A stretch of DNA of 64,000 bases from Hungatella hathewayi WAL-18680 (GTDB lineage Bacteria; Bacillota; Clostridia; Lachnospirales; Lachnospiraceae): NCBI RefSeq assembly GCF_000235505.1, contig NZ_JH379027.1, positions 1,566,203 through 1,630,202 on the forward strand, given 5' to 3'. Shown here in pieces: positions 54,154-63,240 of this stretch. The notes below the pieces were generated by a model. That model was not told the origin of the DNA. It was given only the letters and a program-made list of their open reading frames with translations, and did not search any database. Both the position numbers and the translations under genes were made by a program. The number at the start of each line of letters is the position of its first letter. The first letter of the stretch is position 1.

Positions 54154-55401
54154 ATGAATATAAAAGAGAGATATGAGTCGGCGAAGGAGATCTATGCCGG
54201 GATTGGTGTGGATGTGGAGGAAGCGGTGAAGAAACTGGAGCAGATTCCGATTTCCATGCATTGCTGGCAGGGTGACGATGTGATGGGGTTTGAGGGAGTG
54301 GAGAGTCTCTCAGGAGGAATTCAGGCCACCGGCAATTATCCGGGGCGGGCGAGAACGCCCCAGGAGCTGATGGACGATATTGACAAGGCGTTGAGCCTGA
54401 TTCCTGGAACACACAGGCTGAATCTGCATGCCAGCTATGCCATATTTGAGGAGGGGCAGCAGGTGGACCGGGATGCTCTGAAGCCGGAGCATTTTGCAAA
54501 ATGGGTGGAGTTTGCCAAGGCGAGAGGGCTGGGGCTGGATTTCAATCCGACGATGTTTTCCCATCCGAAGGCAGAGAATGCGACACTTTCAAGTGAGGAT
54601 GAGGAGGTTCGGAAATTCTGGATTGAACATTGTAAGGCCTGCGTGCGGATATCCGAGTATTTTGCGACGGAGCTTGGGAAGCCTGTTTCCATGAATATCT
54701 GGATTCCGGATGGGTTTAAGGATGTGCCGGCGGACAGGACGTCACCGAGAGCCAGACTGAAGGATTCCCTAGACCAGATTCTGGCGATGGATTATGACAA
54801 GAGCAAGGTTCTGATTGCGGTGGAATCGAAGGTGTTTGGGATTGGGATGGAGAGCTGCACGGTGGGCTCCCATGAGTTTTATATGAATTACGCGGCGACG
54901 AGAGGAATTATGTGCCTGTTGGACAGCGGACATTTCCATCCGACGGAAATGATTTCGGATAAGATTTCTTCCATGCTGCTGTTCTCTGACAAGGTGGCGC
55001 TGCATGTGAGCCGGCCGGTGCGCTGGGACAGTGACCATGTGGTGCTGTTTGACGATGAGACCAGGGAGATTGCCAAGGAGATTGTGAGAGGCGGCGCAGA
55101 GCGGGTGCTGCTGGCACTGGATTTCTTTGACGCCAGCATCAACCGGATTGCGGCCTGGGTAACTGGGATGAGAAATATGGAGAAGGCTCTGCTCTACGCG
55201 CTGCTGATGCCAAATGAAAAGCTGGCGAAGCTCCAGGAGGAGCGGAGGTTTACGGAGCTGATGATGGAGCAGGAGGAACTGAAAACTTATCCATTTGGGG
55301 ATGTTTGGGATTATTACTGTGAGAGCCATGGGGTTCCGGTGAAGGAGCAGTGGTTTGCGGAAGTGGAGAAGTATGAGAAGGAAGTGCTGGCCGGGAGATA
55401 G
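54154..55401 (+). CDS. rhaA: L-rhamnose isomerase
   Basis: A 415-residue metal-dependent isomerase converting L-rhamnose to L-rhamnulose. Typical segments are [56 protein letters not shown] and [13 protein letters not shown] with metal and substrate contacts. Start 54154 ([10 protein letters not shown]) matches the family; an ATG two codons upstream sits too close to the GGAGAG site. Confidence 0.97.
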   Translation: MNIKERYESAKEIYAGIGVDVEEAVKKLEQIPISMHCWQGDDVMGFEGVESLSGGIQATGNYPGRARTPQELMDDIDKALSLIPGTHRLNLHASYAIFEEGQQVDRDALKPEHFAKWVEFAKARGLGLDFNPTMFSHPKAENATLSSEDEEVRKFWIEHCKACVRISEYFATELGKPVSMNIWIPDGFKDVPADRTSPRARLKDSLDQILAMDYDKSKVLIAVESKVFGIGMESCTVGSHEFYMNYAATRGIMCLLDSGHFHPTEMISDKISSMLLFSDKVALHVSRPVRWDSDHVVLFDDETREIAKEIVRGGAERVLLALDFFDASINRIAAWVTGMRNMEKALLYALLMPNEKLAKLQEERRFTELMMEQEELKTYPFGDVWDYYCESHGVPVKEQWFAEVEKYEKEVLAGR

Positions 55402-55464
55402 AATGACCGGGAATGCGGTTTACATAAAATCAAAGAATTCATAGAAGAGAGAGGAAAATATCAT

Positions 55465-56292
55465 ATGAACGTATTAGAGACAAGGTTTGCGCAGGGATTT
55501 ATCCGTGTGTGTGATGATGGATTTCAGCAGAACTGGCATGAGAGGAATGGCGGGAATTTGAGCTACCGTCTGAAGAAGGAAGAGGTGGAAGCGGTTAAGG
55601 ACGCATTGTCTTATGAGGGAGACTGGCAGCCGATTGGGACCAGTGTACCAAAGCTGGGCGGGGAATATTTTATGGTGTCCGGCAGTGGGAAATTTATGCG
55701 GAACATGATTCTGGACCCGGAGGCCAACAGCTGCATCATCGAGGTGGATGAGGCGGGGGAAAACTACCGCATCTGCTGGGGACTCCGGGATGGAGGAAGA
55801 CCGACCAGCGAACTGCCGACCCATCTGATGAATCACGAGGTGAAAGCGCTGGCCACGGACGGGCGTTACCGTGTGATTTACCATGCACATCCGGCCAATA
55901 TCATAGCGCTGACCTTTGTGCTGCCGTTGACGGACGAAGCATTTACCAGGGAGCTCTGGGAAATGGCCACGGAGTGCCCGGTGGTGTTCCCGTCCGGAGT
56001 GGGCGTGGTAGGCTGGATGGTTCCGGGCGGCCGGGATATCGCGGTGGCCACCAGCAAGCTGATGAAGGATTATGACGCGGCTGTCTGGGCCCATCACGGA
56101 CTGTTCTGCGCCGGGGAAGACTTTGATCTGACCTTCGGGTTGATGCACACCATCGAGAAATCGGCGGAGATTCTGGTAAAAGTGATGAGCATCCGCCCCG
56201 ACAAACGCCAGACGATTATGCCGGAGGATTTCAGGAATCTGGCGAAGGACTTCCGGGTGAGTCTGCCGGAGAAGTTTTTGTATGAGAAATAG
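55465..56292 (+). CDS. rhaD: Rhamnulose-1-phosphate aldolase
   Basis: A 275-residue class II zinc aldolase splitting rhamnulose-1-phosphate to dihydroxyacetone phosphate and L-lactaldehyde. The zinc ligands are in YHAHPAN and WAHHGLFC, with ERNGGNLSYR and FMVSGSGKF as substrate loops. Last gene of the rhamnose operon. A lactaldehyde reductase or rhamnose transporter is not found next to it. The following 250 bp to 56489 show no gene. Confidence 0.96.
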   Translation: MNVLETRFAQGFIRVCDDGFQQNWHERNGGNLSYRLKKEEVEAVKDALSYEGDWQPIGTSVPKLGGEYFMVSGSGKFMRNMILDPEANSCIIEVDEAGENYRICWGLRDGGRPTSELPTHLMNHEVKALATDGRYRVIYHAHPANIIALTFVLPLTDEAFTRELWEMATECPVVFPSGVGVVGWMVPGGRDIAVATSKLMKDYDAAVWAHHGLFCAGEDFDLTFGLMHTIEKSAEILVKVMSIRPDKRQTIMPEDFRNLAKDFRVSLPEKFLYEK

Positions 56293-56489
56293 AAATGATA
56301 TAGGATTCAAATGGGCCTGTTTCACTAGCGATTGAAAATCGGTTACAAGTTTTGTGTAAAAGCAAGAAACTGATTTTGCAAATTATGTCGGGGCTCGTAA
56401 GAGCCCCCGTGGATATAAAATCGGTAAATAGTAATTTAACCCAACTTATGGATGGAACATCACTTGCTTAGTTGTATTTATTGACAATG

Positions 56490-56520
56490 TATTGACAATG
56501 TCAATAAAATGTGCTATATT
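56490..56520 (+). promoter_or_regulatory. Promoter and operator of dinJ-yafQ
   Basis: TTGACA (56492-56497), a 17-bp spacer and TATATT (56515-56520), a near-ideal promoter. The perfect palindrome TATTGAC-AAT-GTCAATA (56490-56506) covers the -35; an extra TATTGACAATG copy lies just upstream. Confidence 0.85.
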
Positions 56521-56550
56521 TTAATCAGGAAACCGAAAGGGGGGTTATAA

Positions 56551-56817
56551 ATGGCTCAAACAAACATTAATATTCGTATGGATGATAATTTAAAACAGCA
56601 ATTTGACTGGCTTTGCAATGAACTTGGCTTAAATATGACCACAGCTATTAATATTTTTGCTAAAACCATGGTGCGTCAACAAAAAATACCTTTTGAAGTT
56701 GGTCTCGATATCCCCAATTCAGAAACTCTTGCGGCGATTGATGATGTAAATCATGGACGTAACCTTAGCAAGACGTTCCACAGCGTAACAGAGTTGATGG
56801 AGGATTTAAATGCTTGA
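56551..56817 (+). CDS. dinJ: Antitoxin DinJ/RelB family
   Basis: An 88-residue ribbon-helix-helix antitoxin: the N-terminal strand TNINIRMDDNLKQQF and helices with LGLNMTTAINIFAKTMV. The C-terminal tail would wrap the YafQ toxin. It has an AAAGGGGGG ribosome site and overlaps the toxin gene by 8 bp. The TA pair is AT-rich relative to its neighbours. Confidence 0.93.
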   Translation: MAQTNINIRMDDNLKQQFDWLCNELGLNMTTAINIFAKTMVRQQKIPFEVGLDIPNSETLAAIDDVNHGRNLSKTFHSVTELMEDLNA

Positions 56818-57082
56818 GATAAGATATTCTACTAAATTTAAAAAGGATTATAAGACTATTATCAAGCGTGGTTACAATCCGCAATTTTTACAAGACGTTT
56901 TAGAAATTTTATGTAATGAACAGTCATTGCCACCTAAGTTCAAAGACCATAATTTGTCAGGTAATTACGAAGGATATAGGGAATGTCACATAACACCGGA
57001 TTGGCTGCTGATTTATAAGATTGAGCAGGAAACATTAACATTAATATTAACGCGGACAGGAAGTCATAGCGATTTATTTTAA
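56810..57082 (+). CDS. yafQ: mRNA interferase toxin YafQ family
   Basis: A 90-residue RelE-superfamily toxin, a ribosome-dependent mRNA endonuclease. Typical features are IRYSTKFKKDYKTIIKRGY (in pieces), PPKFKDHNLSGNYEGYREC and HITPDWLLIYKI, with the catalytic histidines and the late TRTGSHSDLF. Complete and translationally coupled to dinJ. Confidence 0.93.
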   Translation: MLEIRYSTKFKKDYKTIIKRGYNPQFLQDVLEILCNEQSLPPKFKDHNLSGNYEGYRECHITPDWLLIYKIEQETLTLILTRTGSHSDLF

Positions 57083-57153
57083 ATATGTTCCACTCTTTCC
57101 TATCATTTCCGGTTCTTCTGTTCATCTGCGTATAACGGAATCTATATTTTTTA

Positions 57154-57178
57154 CCTCATCTTAATGATGGGGTTTTTT
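57154..57178 (+). terminator. Terminator of dinJ-yafQ
   Basis: CCTCATC pairs with GATGGGG, 5-base loop, followed by six Ts. Confidence 0.8.
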
Positions 57179-57268
57179 GTGCTTATGTTTGATTGTATTA
57201 GACAGAAGCGCCATCAGGATTTATAATAGAAGGAACAGCATGACACGAAGTGAAAAGGAGACATGATC

Positions 57269-58369
57269 ATGAATGAGAAAAAACTGGGATTTGGGTTGAT
57301 GAGGCTGCCACGGCTGGATGCTGACGATGAGGCCAGCATTGATTTGGAGCAGACGAAGCAGATGGTGGATACGTTTCTGGAGAGAGGGTTTACATACTTT
57401 GACACGGCATGGATGTACTGTGGATTTAACAGTGAGATTGCCGCCAGGGAGGCGCTGGTGAAGCGGCATCCCAGGGACAGCTTTACGCTGGCGACGAAGC
57501 TGAATGCGGGCTTTATCAAGTCGAAAGAGGACAGGGATAAGATATTTAACGAACAGCTGGCGAAGACCGGGGTGGAGTATTTTGATTATTATCTGCTTCA
57601 TGCGGTGAGCAAGGATTTTTATAAGATTTACACGGAGCTGGACTGCTTCCAGTGGCTGGTGGATAAGAAGAAGGAGGGGCTGGTGAAGCATATCGGCTTT
57701 TCCTACCATGATAATGCCAAGCTGCTAGACCAGGTGCTGACGGAGCATCCGGAAATCGAGTTTGTCCAGCTGCAAATCAACTATCTTGACTGGGACAGCG
57801 AGGAGGTCCAGTCGGGGAAATGTTATGAGGTGGCAGTAAAACACGGCAAGAAGGTGATTATCATGGAGCCGGTGAAGGGGGGAACCCTGGCCAATGTTCC
57901 GGAGAAGGTGGAGCAGGCCTTCCGGGCGTATGCGCCGGAGCGCTCCGCTTCCTCCTGGGCAGTCCGGTTTGCGGCCAGCCTGGACCATGTGATGGTGGTT
58001 TTGAGCGGCATGAGCAATCTGGAGCAGGTGCTGGACAATACGGGATATATGGCGGATTTCCAGCCGTTGAATGAGGAGGAGAAGTCCATAATCAGACAGG
58101 CGGTGGATATCATTCATGCGGATATCGCCATTGCCTGCACCGGCTGCGCCTACTGCACGGACGGGTGTCCGCAGAAGATTGCGATTCCTAAGTATTTCTC
58201 CCTTTACAATAAGGATAGAAAATCCCAGCGGGAGGCGTATGAGCAGCTGACGGAGAACTTTGGAAAGGCCAGTGACTGTATTGCATGCGGGCAGTGCGAG
58301 GAGGTTTGTCCACAGCATCTGCCGATTATCCGGCATTTGAAGGAAGTGGCCGGGTATTTCGAAAACTAG
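57269..58369 (+). CDS. Aldo/keto reductase with C-terminal 4Fe-4S domain
   Basis: A 366-residue protein. The N-terminal two thirds form an aldo/keto reductase barrel (GFGLMRLPR, YFDTAWMYCG with catalytic Asp and Tyr, ATKLN, HIGFSYHD). The last 90 residues carry two cysteine clusters, CTGCAYCTDGCP and CIACGQCEEVCP, each suited to a 4Fe-4S centre. Such fused enzymes are frequent in anaerobes and probably pass electrons between ferredoxin and a carbonyl substrate. Start 57269 has AAGGAG with good spacing; 57263 is also possible. Confidence 0.92.
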   Translation: MNEKKLGFGLMRLPRLDADDEASIDLEQTKQMVDTFLERGFTYFDTAWMYCGFNSEIAAREALVKRHPRDSFTLATKLNAGFIKSKEDRDKIFNEQLAKTGVEYFDYYLLHAVSKDFYKIYTELDCFQWLVDKKKEGLVKHIGFSYHDNAKLLDQVLTEHPEIEFVQLQINYLDWDSEEVQSGKCYEVAVKHGKKVIIMEPVKGGTLANVPEKVEQAFRAYAPERSASSWAVRFAASLDHVMVVLSGMSNLEQVLDNTGYMADFQPLNEEEKSIIRQAVDIIHADIAIACTGCAYCTDGCPQKIAIPKYFSLYNKDRKSQREAYEQLTENFGKASDCIACGQCEEVCPQHLPIIRHLKEVAGYFEN

Positions 58370-58566
58370 AGAAAGACAGCCGGTGACGTGTTGTAAATAA
58401 CCGGTGGATAGCCGGAAATGCACGGAAAATCAGGGTTCGCAACTGCCAGTTGACAAATTGCCAGCCCTGTTTTCTTGTGTGCAATCGGAGAAAACGGTAT
58501 GGTTTTATCAGGAGAGGCAGACAAGAATCACAAGATATTCTCCGGAAAGATGAGGTAACAGCAGGT

Positions 58567-59550
58567 ATGATTTTGGCAGATAAGATTTGTATGCTGCGTA
58601 AGAAAAATGGATGGTCCCAGGAGGAACTGGCCGAGAAAATGAATGTGACGAGGCAGGCGGTGTCTAAGTGGGAGAGCGCCCAGACGATTCCCGACGTGGA
58701 GAAAATTCTGGCGATGAGCAGACTGTTTGGCGTGACGACGGATTATCTGATGAAGGAGGAGCTGGAGGCGGAGGAATTTCTGGAGGTGCCGGAGGATACC
58801 GGTACGGTCCGCCGGGTTTCCATGGAGGAGGCCAATGAGTTTCTGGAGGTGAAGCGGCAGACGGCAAAGCCCATCGCGGCCGGCGTTTTTCTGTGCATTA
58901 TCTCCCCGGTTACCCTGATGGTGCTCAGCACGGCGGCGGAGATGGGACGGTTTGCGGCGGGAGAAGCTGTGGCGGATGCCATCGGACTGAGCGTGCTGCT
59001 GGTTCTTGTGGCGGCCGCGGTGTCCGTTTTTATCATCTGCGGGATGAAGACCAAACGGTTTGAGTACCTGGAACATGAGATTATTGACACGGAGTACGGT
59101 GTGACGGGGATGGTGAAGGAGCGGCAGAAACGGTATCACAGTACGTATGTCAGTTCCAATGTGGTCGGTTCGGCGCTGTGCATTATGGCGGCGATACCGC
59201 TGTTTTTGGGAATGGCGGTGTCCAGTGACGACTATTTTGAGATATGGATGGTGGCGGCCCTGTTGTTGATGGTGGGAACCGGCTGCGTGTTCCTGATCAC
59301 GGCTGGAATTAATCAGAGCAGTATGGAGAAACTACTTCAGGAGGGGGATTATACACGGCAGAAAAAGAGCCGCAGCCCGGTGCTGAAGGCGGTGATTGGG
59401 GCCTACTGGTTGGTGGTGACAGCGATTTATCTTACATACAGTTTGAGAACCTGGGACTGGAGAAATACCTGGATTGTCTGGCCGGTGGCCGGGGTGCTGT
59501 ATGCGGCGGTGAATGTTGTGCTTGAGGCATTTGAGCGGAGAGAACGATAA
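58567..59550 (+). CDS. XRE-type HTH regulator with C-terminal membrane domain
   Basis: A 327-residue protein. The N-terminal HTH (KNGWSQEELAEKMNVTRQAVSKWES in pieces, about 13-40) is followed by a linker (about 75-105) and four or five hydrophobic helices up to the C-terminus. This design, common in Firmicutes, puts a DNA-binding domain under control of a membrane anchor. The target is unknown. The gene lies directly before a two-component system with its own promoter. Confidence 0.85.
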   Translation: MILADKICMLRKKNGWSQEELAEKMNVTRQAVSKWESAQTIPDVEKILAMSRLFGVTTDYLMKEELEAEEFLEVPEDTGTVRRVSMEEANEFLEVKRQTAKPIAAGVFLCIISPVTLMVLSTAAEMGRFAAGEAVADAIGLSVLLVLVAAAVSVFIICGMKTKRFEYLEHEIIDTEYGVTGMVKERQKRYHSTYVSSNVVGSALCIMAAIPLFLGMAVSSDDYFEIWMVAALLLMVGTGCVFLITAGINQSSMEKLLQEGDYTRQKKSRSPVLKAVIGAYWLVVTAIYLTYSLRTWDWRNTWIVWPVAGVLYAAVNVVLEAFERRER

Positions 59551-59577
59551 GAGATCCCATAAGGGGGCGGCGCTTTC

Positions 59578-59610
59578 TTTACCAAATCTTAATGTTTTCC
59601 GTATTATAAT
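59578..59610 (+). promoter_or_regulatory. Response-regulator box and promoter of the second two-component system
   Basis: TTTACC (59578-59583), 4 bp, CTTAAT (59588-59593), 11 bp, TATAAT (59605-59610). The same arrangement is seen at 61625-61657. Confidence 0.65.
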
Positions 59611-59620
59611 AGTTGGGAAG

Positions 59621-59683
59621 ATTCATAGTTAGGGACATTCATAGTTAGGGACATTCATAGCTAGGGACATTCGTAGTAGGAGC
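59621..59683 (+). repeat. 16-bp tandem repeats in the leader of the response regulator gene
   Basis: ATTCATAGTTAGGGAC occurs at 59621-59636 and 59637-59652, ATTCATAGCTAGGGAC at 59653-59668 and a shorter diverged unit at 59669-59683. They lie between the -10 element and the start codon. Confidence 0.85.
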
Positions 59684-59744
59684 ATTCCGGCGGGAAATGG
59701 CCGGGGGTAGAGATGGCGCAGCCACTGGGGAGAGAAAGATATTT

Positions 59745-60455
59745 ATGAAATTGTTGATTATTGAGGATGAGGCGGACCTGCGCCATGCGCTTTGCAGGGG
59801 GCTTGCGAAAAAAGGATATGTGACGGATGGGGCGGCCGACGGGACAGAAGGCTATGAGCTTGCATTTGTCAACCAATACGATTTGATTTTGCTGGATTTG
59901 AATCTTCCAGGCATGGACGGTCTCACACTGCTCAGAAAAATACGGGAGCAGAATCTCCAGCAGAAGGTGCTGATTCTGTCGGCCCGCAGTTCCGTGGAGC
60001 AGAGGATAGAGGGGCTTGACCTTGGGGCAAATGATTACCTGGTCAAGCCCTTTGATTTTGGCGAGCTGGAAGCCAGAATCCGCTCCCTTTTGCGGAGGGA
60101 TTTTATCCAGCATGACACGGTGCTTACGTTTGGCTGTTTTCGCCTGGATACGAAGACCCGTCTTGTATACACGGAGCAGGGCGGGGAAGTGAATTTGACG
60201 CCGAAGGAGCTGGCCATACTGGAATATCTGCTGTTGAACCGCGGCCGGGTGGTCAGTCCGGAGGAGCTGATTGAGCACGTCTGGGGAAGCGACGACAGCT
60301 TTTTTTCCAATTCCGTCAAGGTGCATATGAGCGCCCTGCGGAAGAAGCTGGCGGCTTACAGTGATGAGGAGCTGATTGTCAATACCAGGGGAGCGGGATA
60401 CTGCATGAAAAACCAGGAAGAGGGGGCGCTGCCAGACCGGAGGGGAACATGTTGA
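59745..60455 (+). CDS. OmpR/PhoB family response regulator
   Basis: A 236-residue regulator with receiver domain (IIEDEADLRHAL, LLDLNLPGMDG with phospho-Asp about 51, YLVKPFDF) and a C-terminal winged HTH (LTPKELAILEYLLLN, FFSNSVKVHMSALRKKL). The start at 59745 fits the family; a longer frame from 59697 would add 16 residues of leader. It overlaps the kinase gene. The TTTACC-CTTAAT box at its own promoter suggests autoregulation. Confidence 0.93.
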   Translation: MKLLIIEDEADLRHALCRGLAKKGYVTDGAADGTEGYELAFVNQYDLILLDLNLPGMDGLTLLRKIREQNLQQKVLILSARSSVEQRIEGLDLGANDYLVKPFDFGELEARIRSLLRRDFIQHDTVLTFGCFRLDTKTRLVYTEQGGEVNLTPKELAILEYLLLNRGRVVSPEELIEHVWGSDDSFFSNSVKVHMSALRKKLAAYSDEELIVNTRGAGYCMKNQEEGALPDRRGTC

Positions 60456-61618
60456 GGAAAATATCAATTCGGGTCCGTCTGACCATCTATATTATCGTGC
60501 TGCTGACCTGCGTGTGCGTTCTGCTTACGGGGCTTTCCATTTACAATGCCAATCAGTCTTTTGTGGTTCCGTTTCTTGTCAGCGAGGTGGATGGGAAGGA
60601 ACGTTCCGCGGAGGAGCAGCCGCTGGATGTGGAAGGCGGGCAGGCGCCCGGTATTGTATTTCAGGCGGACGATGTGCCTGGGCAGGACGGGCCTGGGACG
60701 ATTATTATCACACAGAAGAAAAAGGATTTTAATATGTCCAGTCTCTGGATTATGGCGGCGGTGATACTGGGCGGCGGTTTGTCGACCTATTTCCTGCTGG
60801 GACGTGCGTTGGAGCCGCTGCAGAGACTGAGTGTTGAAATTGGGGAAATGACGGAGCGGGAGCTGTCACAGCGGATTGAGGGCTACCCGGCGCAGGATGA
60901 GATAGGCAGCCTGGCGGAATCATTTAACAGGATGCTGGCCCGGCTTGACAAAGCATTTTCGGAGCAGAAACGGTTTTCCTCCGATGCGGCCCACGAACTG
61001 AAAACGCCGCTGGCGGTGATAAAAACGAATCTGGATGTGCTGCGTCTCGATGACGCTCCCGATGTGGAGGAATATGAGAAGACTCTTGGCGTCGTTGAGC
61101 GGCAGACGAACCGGATGATGAAGCTGGTGGACGGTCTGTTTGCCATGACGTCACAGCGAGGTTATGAGCTTGATGAGAATGTGGATTTTGACCGGATGTT
61201 TGGCGATATTATCGCGGAACTGGAGCCGCGTATCTGTGAGAAGAATCTGGAGGTGGTTCTTCAGCCGGGCGGGCTGCGGACCATGGGGAACGTGGTGATG
61301 CTGACTCGCGCGTTTTCGAATCTGGTGGAGAATGCGGTGAAGTATCATGTGGAGAATGGCAGGATTGTGATTAGGACGGAGTCCGATGGAGTCTGGGATA
61401 CCATAACGGTCGCAGACAATGGAATCGGAATTCCGCCGGAGAAACTGGAGTGGATATTCAAACCTTTCTACCGGGCTGACGAGTCCCGCTCCCAGACGGA
61501 GGGGGCTGGGCTTGGGCTGGCGATTGTTTCCGAGATTATTGCCGGGCATGGCGGCAGCATTTCTGCTAAGAGCGGAAATGGGGAGACGGTGTTTACGGTT
61601 CTTTTGCCTGTTCGTTGA
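60449..61618 (+). CDS. HAMP-containing sensor histidine kinase
   Basis: A 389-residue kinase with two membrane helices (about 10-32 and 97-117) enclosing a small extracellular domain of some 65 residues, a HAMP domain (LEPLQRLSVEIGEMTERELSQR in pieces), the dimerisation helix SSDAAHELKTPLAVIKTNL with the phospho-His and an ATPase domain (LVENAVKYHVENG, VADNGIGIP, EGAGLGLAIVSEI). It partners the regulator at 59745. The sensor domain has no recognised ligand-binding family. Confidence 0.93.
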   Translation: MLRKISIRVRLTIYIIVLLTCVCVLLTGLSIYNANQSFVVPFLVSEVDGKERSAEEQPLDVEGGQAPGIVFQADDVPGQDGPGTIIITQKKKDFNMSSLWIMAAVILGGGLSTYFLLGRALEPLQRLSVEIGEMTERELSQRIEGYPAQDEIGSLAESFNRMLARLDKAFSEQKRFSSDAAHELKTPLAVIKTNLDVLRLDDAPDVEEYEKTLGVVERQTNRMMKLVDGLFAMTSQRGYELDENVDFDRMFGDIIAELEPRICEKNLEVVLQPGGLRTMGNVVMLTRAFSNLVENAVKYHVENGRIVIRTESDGVWDTITVADNGIGIPPEKLEWIFKPFYRADESRSQTEGAGLGLAIVSEIIAGHGGSISAKSGNGETVFTVLLPVR

Positions 61619-61624
61619 GGATTC

Positions 61625-61657
61625 TTTACCGTTCCTTAATTCTGGGTGAGATATAAT
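61625..61657 (+). promoter_or_regulatory. Response-regulator box and promoter of the secreted-protein gene
   Basis: TTTACC (61625-61630), 4 bp, CTTAAT (61635-61640), 11 bp, TATAAT (61652-61657), the same spacing as the box before the response regulator gene. Confidence 0.65.
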
Positions 61658-61778
61658 GAACTCAGAAATTAGGAAGGGAGGGATTTAAAGGAAATGATGT
61701 CTCATTAGGAGCAGGAAAGACACTGGATAACAGGAAACAACGAATAACCCATGAATGGAAAGAAAGGAAGTATGGAAT

Positions 61779-62120
61779 ATGAAAAAAATGACGACAATTG
61801 CGATTGCAGCTATGGTGGTATCTTCATTGGCAGTGATACCGGCGTTTGCGGAGGCAGTCGGCAGAGTTGATGCAGGTGCGGGTGATGGGCAGACAGTGGT
61901 AGTTGACAGCGCTAAGAGCGCAGTGGTTGATGCGGACAGCGTATTGATGGTGGACGGCCAGGATGGCGATCTCGCCCAGGTGATTTTTGAAACGGAGCGG
62001 GCGGATGGCGATATGGAGGTGACGGTGGATGGAGAAACGGTCATCCTCTCGGTGAGCAGGGCTCCTGGTTCTGAGGATGCTTCTTTGGTGGTGAAGGGAC
62101 AGGACGGCAGTGTGGAGTAA
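61779..62120 (+). CDS. Small secreted acidic protein, likely target of the two-component system
   Basis: A 113-residue protein. A clear signal peptide (MKKMTTIAIAAMVVS to PAFAEA, cleavage about 23-25) is followed by a very acidic, probably beta-rich mature part (repeating V-D-G/A motifs such as DAGAGDGQTVVVDSAK, VVDADSVLMVDGQDGD). No family is recognised. The start at 61779 follows AAGGAAG. Its promoter copies the response-regulator box upstream. It might bind cations or act at the cell wall, but this is a guess. Confidence 0.72.
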   Translation: MKKMTTIAIAAMVVSSLAVIPAFAEAVGRVDAGAGDGQTVVVDSAKSAVVDADSVLMVDGQDGDLAQVIFETERADGDMEVTVDGETVILSVSRAPGSEDASLVVKGQDGSVE

Positions 62121-62137
62121 GGGAAGATAAATGACAG

Positions 62138-63028
62138 TCAGACCGCGTATGGCCTGACCGCATCCAGAAATTCCAGCACGTCCCGGGACGGCGTTTTTGA
62201 GTAGAGAAGGCCGTAAGGGATGGTATAGTCCCAGTCTACGGGAATGGAGACCAGGGAAGGGTGAATATCCTTCCAGCACTCCAGATTCAACAGTACATGG
62301 CTGCTCTCAGCGCAGCGGTTAAAGACATCAATATCATAGAAATGAGGAGTATCCTCAATCTGAATTTGTGGGTGGTTCCGCTCCAAATCGTCACGCAGCA
62401 GGTCGTTGACGGCGGAATCGCCCCTTTTTACCATCATCATGGTTTCCCCGTACAAATCGGTGACGGAGAGCCTCTCCCGGCCGGCAAGGCGGTGATTCAG
62501 GGGGACAGCTATCATTTTTTCGTAGACACCCAGTTTCAGAAAATTACAGCGCTCCAGCCATCTGGCGGAATCGCAGACTCCCACGATAAAATCAAAATCT
62601 TTTCCAATCCGTTCAATCACAGATAAAATCCCTTCGTGGTTGTCTTCATAAGGGACAATCTGGATTTTAAACTGCGGAAAATGGGCACTGGTCCGATACC
62701 ACAAATCCATGAAAAGCTTGCACGGATTCAACATGGAGGTGCCCACCCGGAGCGTGGCATGATTCGCCTCCGTCAAATCCCTGGCCCGTTTCACGGCCTG
62801 GTCCGAGTAGTCAATCATATATTTGGCGTCCTTGTAAATGGACTCGCCCGCCTCCGTCAGACGGACGCCCTGGCTGGTGCGGATCACCAGAGGAAACCCG
62901 AGATGCTGCTCCAGGGCATTGATTTGCTTCATGACGGCGGTGGGGGAGATGTAGAGCTGCTCGGCAGCCTTGTGGAAACTTCCGCAGTCGGCGACACAGA
63001 TCAGGGCATTGAGCTGGCTGTTGTACAT
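62138..63028 (-). CDS. LysR family transcriptional regulator
   Basis: A 296-residue regulator with an N-terminal winged HTH (GSFHKAAEQLYISPTAVMKQI, about 16-36) and the LysR effector domain (LRVGTSML, YGETMMMVKRGD). It is divergent from the flavodoxin gene, and inverted repeats fit its binding in between. The C-terminus converges with the secreted-protein gene 17 bp away. Confidence 0.93.
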   Translation of the reverse strand: MYNSQLNALICVADCGSFHKAAEQLYISPTAVMKQINALEQHLGFPLVIRTSQGVRLTEAGESIYKDAKYMIDYSDQAVKRARDLTEANHATLRVGTSMLNPCKLFMDLWYRTSAHFPQFKIQIVPYEDNHEGILSVIERIGKDFDFIVGVCDSARWLERCNFLKLGVYEKMIAVPLNHRLAGRERLSVTDLYGETMMMVKRGDSAVNDLLRDDLERNHPQIQIEDTPHFYDIDVFNRCAESSHVLLNLECWKDIHPSLVSIPVDWDYTIPYGLLYSKTPSRDVLEFLDAVRPYAV

Positions 63029-63048
63029 GAGGGGCCTCCTTTCGTAGC

Positions 63049-63076
63049 GTTAACTTTTAGTTAATGCAATATTAAC
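63049..63076. promoter_or_regulatory. Likely LysR binding region
   Basis: GTTAAC (63049-63054) and the inverted repeat GTTAAT-GCAAT-ATTAAC (63060-63076) stand just upstream of the LysR start codon, of the T-N11-A type. Confidence 0.6.
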
Positions 63077-63240
63077 ACACCGGAGATTCTCGGTCAATAC
63101 TTCCGGGATTATAATGGGGGTGTAACAGGAAATGCCGGCCAGCGGGCGCAGGCAGGTGAAAATGCGGCTGGATGAAGGTGGTTGGTAAGATGGCGGCCGG
63201 AAAGACGGTTGGCTGGTGCAGAGAGCAGGAGGTATAAAAG

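Noticed and set aside
59621..59683. CRISPR-like array
   Set aside because: Units are directly abutting 16-mers without spacers.
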